DNA of 16,295 nt from Collinsella sp. AF02-46-1 (lineage in GTDB: Bacteria; Actinomycetota; Coriobacteriia; Coriobacteriales; Coriobacteriaceae), in NCBI GenBank assembly GCA_934876235.1, contig CAKXKM010000041.1, forward strand, positions 1 to 16,295. Reading direction: 5' to 3'. Both the position numbers and the translations under genes were made by a program. Positions 7,442-12,882 of the stretch are shown piece after piece (the stretch's first letter is position 1; every line of letters begins with the position of its first letter). The notes under the pieces are model-generated. The model saw only the letters and a program-made list of their open reading frames with translations. It made no database searches and had not been told where the DNA came from.

Positions 7442-7489
7442 CAGGCTCTCCGCAAATGCTTGCACTTTTATGGCCTATCGGCAGAAAAA

Positions 7490-7520
7490 GACCGCCGGCG
7501 CGGGGGCAGCGCCAGCGGTC
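7490..7520 (-). terminator. Intrinsic terminator of the 96-aa gene
   Basis: GACCGCCGGCGC (7490-7501) pairs with GCGCCAGCGGTC (7509-7520) with one mismatch and a 7-nt loop. In the minus-strand transcript it is followed by TTTTTCT. It lies 26 bp past the stop of the small gene. Confidence 0.85.
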
Positions 7521-7546
7521 ACGTGAAAATCGGGTTTTATTGCCCG

Positions 7547-7837
7547 TTAGGCGGCGACGGCCTCGTAGACCGTGGCGCCCGAGAAGCTGTCATGCAGGCT
7601 CTTGCCGGCAATCCACGGCAGCTCGACGACCTCGCAGACCGTGTTGACCAGCTCGGAGCAGTCAGTAAAGTGGCCCTTGTCGTTGAGGGCCTCGCAATCC
7701 TGAACACGCCAATAGCCATCGGTGTGCGTGATGTAGTACTCGTGATCGTCAATCGTCACAAAAGCGCGCGTCTTGGAACGCAGCAACTTCAGAAATCCTT
7801 CGAAGTCGGTCTCGACGACATCTCCAGCCTGGAACAT
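7547..7837 (-). CDS. Hypothetical protein, 96 aa
   Basis: I do not recognise the family. This is a small, soluble, acidic protein. The N-terminus, MFQAGDVVETDFEGFLKLLR, is followed by a segment with beta-strand character rich in aromatic residues (AFVTIDDHEYYITHTDGYWRVQDCEAL, 25-51), then a helix-like stretch (SELVNTVCEVVELPWIAGKS, 61-80). Three Cys (48, 60, 68) are spread without a zinc-type pattern. It is very probably real: AGGAGG lies 7 nt before the ATG, a promoter-like pair is upstream (7873-7901) and it has its own terminator. It is a single-gene unit between the marR operon and the divergent nitroreductase. No function can be read from the sequence or its neighbours. Confidence 0.8.
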   Translation of the reverse strand: MFQAGDVVETDFEGFLKLLRSKTRAFVTIDDHEYYITHTDGYWRVQDCEALNDKGHFTDCSELVNTVCEVVELPWIAGKSLHDSFSGATVYEAVAA

Positions 7838-7872
7838 GATGTTACCTCCTGGCCCGGCGCCACCACGGCGCG

Positions 7873-7901
7873 TTGATAAACGTTGGTGTTCCTTTAGTAA
7901 A
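7873..7901 (-). promoter_or_regulatory. Candidate promoter of the 96-aa gene
   Basis: Minus-strand TTTACT (7901-7896), 17 bp, TATCAA (7878-7873), 4 of 6 matches each. The string GATAAACGTT (7875-7884) overlaps the -10 and resembles the ACGT-centred motif at 1323 and 7964. It may be an operator. Confidence 0.4.
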
Positions 7902-7963
7902 ACCTTTATCAGAGGTTATGCGGGCATCATTTAGGCAAGTGGTAAAAAACCGCAGGGTAGACG

Positions 7964-7976
7964 GGATAAAACGTTT
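7964..7976. promoter_or_regulatory. Possible LacI/CcpA-type operator, copy 2
   Basis: GGATAAAACGTTT, identical to 1323-1335, lies 16 bp upstream of the candidate nitroreductase -35. Its surroundings are AT-rich. It is a candidate upstream regulatory site. Confidence 0.3.
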
Positions 7977-7991
7977 AACCATCCCATTTGT

Positions 7992-8040
7992 TTGTCACAT
8001 TCTGAAGGTACTTTTATGCAAACCTACTTTCCCAATTGGG
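7992..8040 (+). promoter_or_regulatory. Candidate nitroreductase promoter with palindromic operator
   Basis: TTGTCA (7992-7997), 17 bp, TATGCA (8015-8020). The perfect palindrome CCCAATTGGG (8031-8040) covers about +4 to +13 of the predicted transcript, a typical repressor position. An 8-bp inverted pair, AGGGTAGA (7954-7961) / TCTACCCT (8042-8049), brackets the promoter. The leader to the ATG is about 105 nt. Confidence 0.4.
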
Positions 8041-8131
8041 ATCTACCCTTTTGGCCGGGCAATTGACCGTCTATCGTTTGAGCCCGACGGGTATGAACGT
8101 GGCATCTGCAACGCCACCACAAGGAGACACC

Positions 8132-8653
8132 ATGGAGACCATCGAAGCGCTCATTCACCGCCGCAGCTGCCGCAAATACAGCGATCGTCCCGTCGAGGCC
8201 GAAAAGCTCGCACGCATTATCGAGGCCGGCCAGTATGCACCCAGTGGCATGGGGCGCCAGCCGGTGACGTTTGTCGCCGTCACCGACCCCACGACCGTTG
8301 AGCGCCTCTCACAGCTCAACGCACAGGTCATGGGCAGCAACAGCGACCCCTTCTATGGCGCCAAGACCGTTGTGGTGGTACTGGTCGACCGCAGCGTGCC
8401 CACGCACCTGGAAGACGGATCGCTCGCCATGGGCAACCTGCTCAACGCCGCCTATGCACTGGGTGTCGACTCATGCTGGATTCACCGCGCGCATGAGGTC
8501 TTTGACTCGCCCGAGGGCCTGGAGCTGCTGGCCAGCTGGGGCCTGCCCGCCGACGGCAGCCTGCGCGGCGTCGGTCACTGCATTCTGGGCTATGCCGAAG
8601 ACACGCTACCCGAGCCCAAACCCCGCCGCGACAACGTGGTGTACGTTAGGTAA
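8132..8653 (+). CDS. Nitroreductase-family flavoprotein
   Basis: 173-aa nitroreductase-family (PF00881) protein, an FMN-dependent NAD(P)H oxidoreductase type that usually works as a dimer in the cytoplasm. The start METIEALIHRRSCRKYSDRP is the classic FMN-binding Arg-Arg-Ser-x-Arg motif (9-16), followed by APSGMGRQPVTFVAV (37-50). The second conserved region, DGSLAMGNLLNAAYALGVDSCWI (95-117), and GVGHCILGYAED (147-157) complete the fold. The ATG at 8132 has AAGGAG 5 nt upstream; the reading frame opens further left without family sequence. Length is at the short end of the family. The physiological substrate (nitroaromatic, quinone or other) cannot be assigned. It stands alone between two orphans. 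Confidence 0.9.
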   Translation: METIEALIHRRSCRKYSDRPVEAEKLARIIEAGQYAPSGMGRQPVTFVAVTDPTTVERLSQLNAQVMGSNSDPFYGAKTVVVVLVDRSVPTHLEDGSLAMGNLLNAAYALGVDSCWIHRAHEVFDSPEGLELLASWGLPADGSLRGVGHCILGYAEDTLPEPKPRRDNVVYVR

Positions 8654-8659
8654 TTAGTT

Positions 8660-8681
8660 CCGCCGTTCTAACGAACGGCGG
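8660..8681. terminator. Hairpin between convergent genes
   Basis: CCGCCGTTC (8660-8668) pairs perfectly with GAACGGCGG (8673-8681) around TAAC. It is 6 nt after the nitroreductase stop and 13 nt past the end of the convergent 191-aa gene. Neither side has a good U-tract, so termination is inferred from position. Confidence 0.5.
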
Positions 8682-8694
8682 ACCCGCTCGCAAC

Positions 8695-9270
8695 TTATCT
8701 TGCCGATGGAGTTGTCGTCGTTTCGTTCGTGTGGGTCGTTTCGGCGCCGTCGCCCTGTTCGCCCTCGTCCTTTTGAGCGTCGGCGATGGTGGAGGCCGCC
8801 GCAACGATACCGCGCTGGGGCGCGACGCCCGTCTGGGTCTGAGCGCCCTCGACAATTTCTGTGCCTGCATGCGCGAGCTCGGGCGATTTAAACATCGCGT
8901 CCAAGTTGGCACCGTCGCCGGCGTAGCCAAGCGCAGCGAGTGCGATGACGATCACTGCAACGACGACCGCGATCGGAACATAACGATGCCAACCAGCCGG
9001 ATTGAGTCCGCTGCGACGAGCCGCCCCGCGGCTGATGTAGCCGAGCGTGCCGTCGTGCTTGAGCTTTGAGCCCACCACGCGTTTGCGGTCCCACAGCGAG
9101 GACTCTGCCTGCATTGCCAAGCGGGCACCTGTCGAAGGATAGCCGTATTTAGTGCGCTTGAACGAGCCGTCAAACCCCGAGGCGTGTTTGCCCCACGTCA
9201 CCGATGTTGTGCGTCGGTTAACCGGCGCGGCGCTCCGCCTTCTGCGGCTCGGTTTTGTAGTCTCAGCCAT
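8695..9270 (-). CDS. Hypothetical single-pass membrane protein, 191 aa
   Basis: Family not recognised. The N-terminal 95 residues are strongly basic (SRRRRSAAPVNRR near 8-20, DRKRVVGSKLK near 61-71, RGAARRSG at 81-88) and rich in Gly/Ser/Tyr. One hydrophobic helix, YVPIAVVVAVIVIALAALGY (97-116), follows. The tail (118-191) is acidic and low in complexity, ending in a Thr-rich stretch. By the positive-inside rule the N-terminus is cytoplasmic and the tail extracellular. No signal peptide, enzyme motif or sortase motif is seen. ATG 9270 follows GGGGGCGT; the frame runs upstream to 9324 but over a candidate promoter. Real coding is supported by the promoter and the sensible topology, though not by homology. 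Confidence 0.7.
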   Translation of the reverse strand: MAETTKPSRRRRSAAPVNRRTTSVTWGKHASGFDGSFKRTKYGYPSTGARLAMQAESSLWDRKRVVGSKLKHDGTLGYISRGAARRSGLNPAGWHRYVPIAVVVAVIVIALAALGYAGDGANLDAMFKSPELAHAGTEIVEGAQTQTGVAPQRGIVAAASTIADAQKDEGEQGDGAETTHTNETTTTPSAR

Positions 9271-9314
9271 ACGCCCCCGCACGCCGTAACCAAATCGAAA
9301 TAATAACGCTTTGG

Positions 9315-9343
9315 ACTGTAGCACACGCGTCGCGCGCGGTCAC
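9315..9343 (-). promoter_or_regulatory. Candidate promoter of the 191-aa gene
   Basis: Minus-strand GTGACC (9343-9338, 4 of 6), 17 bp, then an extended -10 TGC-TACAGT (TACAGT at 9320-9315). Its position just past the stop of the upstream regulator gene supports a start at ATG 9270. Confidence 0.5.
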
Positions 9344-9354
9344 GGGCGCCTCGC

Positions 9355-10572
9355 TCAACGGTCATCGTCCTTCAGTAAGCGCCACAGCGTTGTTCGGCTT
9401 ATGCCCAGCACCTCCGCCGCACGGGTTCGGTTGCCGTGGAGATGATCTACAACCAGATGCGCGATATCTCGCTCGGTATCGGCCAGCGGTCGCAGGATAT
9501 ACAGGTCGCTTTCGAGTGTCGGGGCGCCAAAGGTTGCGGTCTTAATCACGTCCTCTTGGGCGAGCACTTCCTCCGCCACAGCGCGATCCACCGTGCCCGC
9601 CCCCACCAATATATACAGTCGTTCCGAGACCTCGCGGAGCTGCAGATAATTGCGCGGCCAGCGGTAAGCATCGAGCGCCTTCGTCGCCGCGGCAGACAGC
9701 GTGGGCGCTGCCGTCCCAAATGCACCAGCGAGATATTCCAAATAGCGCGCAATCTTTTGCGACGTGGCTCCCTGCTCGACGATTGCCGGCGCCACGCTCA
9801 CCGCACAGGCGAAGCGCTCGGTCACAAAGGCGGCTTGATCACTTTCGCTGCCGCCCGGCATGTCATTCGCCGTCAGCACCACATGGCAGCGCGTCGCCAA
9901 CGCGGTGTCGGCCATCGTGGAAACGAGCTCGCGGAGACGCTGGGGGCCAACCGTGTTCCAGCCCTCAATGCAAAGTGTCAGCCCCGTTTGGAACAACGGC
10001 GATTCGGCGCTTTTGAGCAGATGGCGCCAGCCGCGATCCGTTAGCTCATCGAGCGCAACGGCAACAAAGGGCTGATCGACAAAAGGACCGTCCAGATAGA
10101 GGCGCATGGCAATCTCGACCTGACCCGTTCCCAGCTCGCCCTCGAGCATAAGGGGCACACCGCGCGCGTAGCTCTCGGCGACCGGCGCAGCCACCGAGGC
10201 AGGCCCCTCAACGATGCCGTACGCGCTCGATTCGTAGCGGGCCTCAACTTCGTCGGCGTTGAGCCACTCGATGCCCGCGTGCGCCGCGGCGCCGCGCACC
10301 TCGCGGACCACGACGACCCAAAGGCCCCCGCTCTCTTTGTCGGCGGGGCGAACGGTCAGGCTCAGGCGCGTACCCGCACGCCCCATAACCAGACGCGCGC
10401 CGTCTCCTATACGGTCGAGGCGTTCGGCAACAAAAGCTGCCACATCCCGCTCAAGCGCCGCGTCATTCATGGTCGAAATCGCGACGTCCCCACGCGCATC
10501 GATTGCCAATGCCGAGGCCCCGGCAGCAGCCAGGGCCTCGGTCAAGATGTTCAGCTTGGCATCGCTATCCAT
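9355..10572 (-). CDS. Fis-type regulator with degenerate sigma-54-activator AAA domain
   Basis: 405-aa transcription regulator built like a bacterial enhancer-binding protein. Residues 1-100 form a small alpha/beta sensor-like region. About 115-330 keep the AAA+ order of NtrC/PspF proteins, and the C-terminus carries a Fis helix-turn-helix (NRTRAAEVLGISRTTLWRLL, 381-400). The ATPase parts are eroded. The Walker A-like GELGTGQV (145-152) has Gln and Val where Lys and Ser/Thr belong. The Walker B position reads LCIEGW, and there is no GAFTGA loop. YRWPRNYLQLREV (303-315) retains the WPGN-REL region. It therefore probably acts without sigma-54 and without ATP hydrolysis. ATG 10572 has AGGGG at 6 nt; the longer frame to 10773 runs through a structured intergenic element. 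It is downstream of yeiH on the same strand, which may be its target or partner. Confidence 0.8.
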   Translation of the reverse strand: MDSDAKLNILTEALAAAGASALAIDARGDVAISTMNDAALERDVAAFVAERLDRIGDGARLVMGRAGTRLSLTVRPADKESGGLWVVVVREVRGAAAHAGIEWLNADEVEARYESSAYGIVEGPASVAAPVAESYARGVPLMLEGELGTGQVEIAMRLYLDGPFVDQPFVAVALDELTDRGWRHLLKSAESPLFQTGLTLCIEGWNTVGPQRLRELVSTMADTALATRCHVVLTANDMPGGSESDQAAFVTERFACAVSVAPAIVEQGATSQKIARYLEYLAGAFGTAAPTLSAAATKALDAYRWPRNYLQLREVSERLYILVGAGTVDRAVAEEVLAQEDVIKTATFGAPTLESDLYILRPLADTERDIAHLVVDHLHGNRTRAAEVLGISRTTLWRLLKDDDR

Positions 10573-10622
10573 GATTTGCCCCTGTCCGCGGCGACGTGCA
10601 ACCGCCGACGGTCGCACGACCG

Positions 10623-10660
10623 AGTGTTTCAAAATTGAACGATATTGCTCACCAAACACT
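10623..10660. promoter_or_regulatory. Inverted repeat upstream of the Fis-type regulator
   Basis: AGTGTTT (10623-10629) and AAACACT (10654-10660) form a perfect 7-bp dyad 24 bp apart, in an AT-rich patch about 50-90 bp before the regulator start. Minus-strand TATAGT overlaps the right arm and could be a -10. It is a candidate operator for the regulator itself or for a looping protein. Confidence 0.3.
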
Positions 10661-10697
10661 ATAGGGCAGAAAGCGCCGTCCTGCGAGTATAGGTGTT

Positions 10698-10797
10698 GCC
10701 CCGCATCGCCATCCTGGCGGGGCGATAAGAGCTCTTCGGGACTTATAAACCTGCGGACAAGCCATACCCGCAAGAGCTCCTATCGCTCCACCGCAGG
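10698..10797 (-). ncRNA. Structured intergenic RNA element, pseudoknot-capable
   Basis: It lies between the yeiH stop (10839) and the regulator start (10572). In the minus-strand transcript, 10786-10772 (GCGAUAGGAGCUCUU) pairs with 10736-10722 (AAGAGCUCUUAUCGC) as 15 continuous pairs including one G-U. The helix extends by 4 more pairs (10770-10767 with 10740-10737) past one bulge. The plus strand would have an A-C mismatch at the G-U position, which favours the minus-strand RNA. The 26-nt loop contains CCGCAGG (10756-10750), which can pair with CCUGCGG (10797-10791) just 5' of the helix, making an H-type pseudoknot. A following hairpin pairs 10723-10717 with 10704-10698 and shares two bases with the helix, so the two may compete. 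No U-tract follows. It could be a cis-regulatory leader, a processed 3' UTR RNA or a DNA-level element. Confidence 0.45.
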
Positions 10798-10838
10798 CTT
10801 GCGCTCACCAGCAACCAGCACGCGAATAATCTACTTCT

Positions 10839-11873
10839 CTACCAGATTCCCAGCACGTGCTGCATTCCCAAGCTCATGCACGCAATGCCAATCCAGCAGC
10901 AAAAGCCCAGCGCGATGGGCTTGCCGCCCTTTTTGACCAGCTCGACGATATCGGTATTAAAGCCAATAGCCGCCATGGCCATCACGATAAAGAACTTCGA
11001 AAGCTCCTTGATGGGCGCCGTAATGGACGTGGGAAGCTGAAACACCGTGGTGACCACGCTTGCCAACACAAAGAACAGCACGAACATGGGAAACGCGCGT
11101 TTAAGCGAAAACGTGCTTTTGGCGTCGCCGCCGGCCTTACGCGCCAGATGCATCTGCCAGCATGCGAGGACCAACGTGATGGGAATAATGGCCAGCGTCC
11201 TGGTGAGCTTGACCACCGTGGCGCTCTCGAGCACATTGGCACCGGGATGCATACTGTCCCAAGCACTCGCCGCAGCCGTTACGGACGAGGTGTCGTTGAT
11301 GGCGGTGCCGGCAAACAGGCCAAAGCCCTCGTTGGTCAGCCCGAGCATACCACCGAGCGTCGGAAACACGAGCGCCGCGATAACGTTAAACAGGAAGATG
11401 ACCGAAATAGCCTGGGCAATCTCGCGATCGTCGGCATCGATGACGGGTGCGGTCGCGGCGATGGCAGAACCGCCGCAAATCGACGAACCCACACCTACAA
11501 GCGTCGCGATCTTGCCCGGCACGTTCATAACGCGGCAGAGTACAAAGGCAATGACAAGCGAAGTCGAGATTGTCGCCACGATAATCGGCAGCGACTGGGC
11601 GCCCTTGGACAGGATCTGCGAGAGGTTCATGCCAAAGCCAAGCAGGATAACCGCGTACTGCAAGACTTTTTTAGATGTATAGGTGACACCGGCGGCGAGC
11701 TGTTCGCGGCGATTCTTGGGAAAGACGAGCGCCAGGACCATGCCAAAGAGGATGGCAAATACCGGCCCGCCGACCACCTCAATTTGTTTGCCGAGCAACG
11801 TCGCGGGGATAGCGATGATCAGGCAGAACAAGACACCCTTCCAGCGCTCGCGTACGATATTCGCCAGTTGCAT
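10839..11873 (-). CDS. yeiH: YeiH/UPF0324 membrane protein, putative sulfate exporter
   Basis: 344-aa polytopic membrane protein of the UPF0324 (YeiH/YadS, putative sulfate exporter) family. At least nine hydrophobic segments are visible, for example 13-28, 36-51, 69-85, 95-113, 154-175, 226-240, 261-280, 292-305 and 318-340. The hallmark GVGSSICGGSAIAATAPVI lies at 127-145, and GTAINDTSSVTAAASAW at 189-205 is also conserved in the family. ATG 11873 has AAGGAA 6 nt upstream. Members have been linked to sulfate or sulfonate-derived anion export and to cysteine or sulfur response, but none of that is shown here. It is divergent from a GntR/FCD regulator across 163 bp, a common regulator-target arrangement, and upstream of the Fis-type regulator. 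Confidence 0.9.
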   Translation of the reverse strand: MQLANIVRERWKGVLFCLIIAIPATLLGKQIEVVGGPVFAILFGMVLALVFPKNRREQLAAGVTYTSKKVLQYAVILLGFGMNLSQILSKGAQSLPIIVATISTSLVIAFVLCRVMNVPGKIATLVGVGSSICGGSAIAATAPVIDADDREIAQAISVIFLFNVIAALVFPTLGGMLGLTNEGFGLFAGTAINDTSSVTAAASAWDSMHPGANVLESATVVKLTRTLAIIPITLVLACWQMHLARKAGGDAKSTFSLKRAFPMFVLFFVLASVVTTVFQLPTSITAPIKELSKFFIVMAMAAIGFNTDIVELVKKGGKPIALGFCCWIGIACMSLGMQHVLGIW

Positions 11874-12036
11874 ATGGGATTCCTTCTTTCTCTTTCACGT
11901 TTGCGACGGCTTATGATACGGCAACATTGAGCGCAGCCTTGCGTAAACAAAGACTAAGATGTCGCAATAGTTCTTGGGCAACAGCCGAATTACCCACCGC
12001 GGAAAGCTGATTCGCGGCATAATTAACAACTGACAT

Positions 12037-12768
12037 ATGAGTTTGATAGAACAGTTGCGAGGCGCTATGGAAGAATCGATGCACGTCGGCGAGCAGGAAA
12101 CGAGCCTACAGGACCAGTCCTACCACACCATTCGACGCAAAATCGTCTACCTTGACTACAAGCCGGGCGAAAAGCTAGGCGTCAAGCAGCTTTGCGACGA
12201 CCTAGATATGGGGCGCACCCCCGTGCGCGAGGCTTTGGTTCGTTTGGCGCAGGAAGGCCTGGTGCGTACCGTGCCCCAAAGTGGCACCTATGTCTCGCCC
12301 ATCAACCTCACCCTTGCCGAGAGTGCCTGCTACATTCGCGAGCACCTGGAAAAGCAGGTAATTGTGGAGTGCTGCGCCCGTGCCACCTCGGCAGGCATCG
12401 AGCAGCTCGACCGCGCCATCGCGCTGCAGGAAAAGGCCATGGCCGAAGAGGATCGCATCGGTTTCTTTTTGAGCGACAACCTCATGCATCACATGATTTT
12501 TAGCATCGCATGCCGCAGCACCGTGTGGTCGTGGCTCGAGGAGACCAATGCCGACCTGGAGCGCTTCCGCTGGCTGCGCGCCGCCACACAGACGCTCGAC
12601 AATCAGGAGACTGTTAACGAGCATAAGCAAATCCGCCGCGCCATCGCCGGTCGCGACCCCATCGAGGCGAGTTTTTTGGTCAGCAAGCACCTGCATATGA
12701 TGTTCCGCAACCAAACCGAGGTCCTGGACCAGTTCCCCGAGTACTTCGAGACCAGCAAGCTTCGCTAA
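12037..12768 (+). CDS. GntR-family regulator with FCD ligand domain
   Basis: 243-aa regulator. The N-terminal winged helix-turn-helix spans about 27-93 (SYHTIRRKIVYLDYKPGEKL; VKQLCDDLDMGRTPVREALVRL; VRTVPQSGTYVSPI). The C-terminal all-helical FCD domain (about 97-235) has likely metal or ligand residues: Asp148 with LMHHMIF, EHKQIRRAI and SKHLHMMF. Such proteins (FadR/VanR type) usually repress metabolic or transport genes and respond to small carboxylates. The start is uncertain. ATG 12037 has no SD but lies 13 nt after a CATAAT (12018-12023) and could be leaderless; ATG 12067 (GAGG 4 nt away) or 12079 would remove only 10-14 residues. It is divergent from yeiH, the likeliest target. The stop codon overlaps a palindromic repeat that also supplies a terminator-like hairpin. 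Confidence 0.9.
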   Translation: MSLIEQLRGAMEESMHVGEQETSLQDQSYHTIRRKIVYLDYKPGEKLGVKQLCDDLDMGRTPVREALVRLAQEGLVRTVPQSGTYVSPINLTLAESACYIREHLEKQVIVECCARATSAGIEQLDRAIALQEKAMAEEDRIGFFLSDNLMHHMIFSIACRSTVWSWLEETNADLERFRWLRAATQTLDNQETVNEHKQIRRAIAGRDPIEASFLVSKHLHMMFRNQTEVLDQFPEYFETSKLR

Positions 12769-12812
12769 CCTGCCAAAAAGGGACAGGTTTATTTCGGCAG
12801 GTTTTATCTGGG
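12767..12812. repeat. GGGACAGG-core palindromic repeat, copy right of gntR
   Basis: 46-bp element. AACCTGCC (12767-12774) pairs with GGCAGGTT (12796-12803) around a loop holding AAAAAGGGACAGGTTTATTT. Positions 12767-12812 match the reverse complement of 15142-15097 at 44 of 46 bases. The left arm begins inside the gntR stop codon, and the right arm runs into TTTTAT, so it can also act as the gntR terminator. Confidence 0.85.
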
Positions 12813-12822
12813 CAAACGCAAC

Positions 12823-12858
12823 AAGGCCCGGCTCCGTCTTAATGCGGAGCCGGGCCTT
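12823..12858. terminator. Bidirectional hairpin between gntR and glmS
   Basis: AAGGCCCGGCTCCG (12823-12836) pairs perfectly with CGGAGCCGGGCCTT (12845-12858) around an 8-nt loop. It lies 24 bp past the glmS stop and 54 bp past the gntR stop. The minus-strand tail is CCTTGTTGCGTTT, an imperfect U-tract. Confidence 0.75.
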
Positions 12859-12882
12859 AGTTGCTAGAACGACGGAACTCGA

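Noticed and set aside
10698..10797. Simple intrinsic terminator of yeiH
   Set aside because: The helix has a large structured loop and no U-tract on either strand, so termination does not explain the loop-flank pairing.
11939..11967. TTGCG...CGCAA dyad in the yeiH-gntR intergenic region as a GntR operator
   Set aside because: The arms are only 5 bp with a 19-bp gap, which is easily chance, and it does not match a typical FCD-regulator site.
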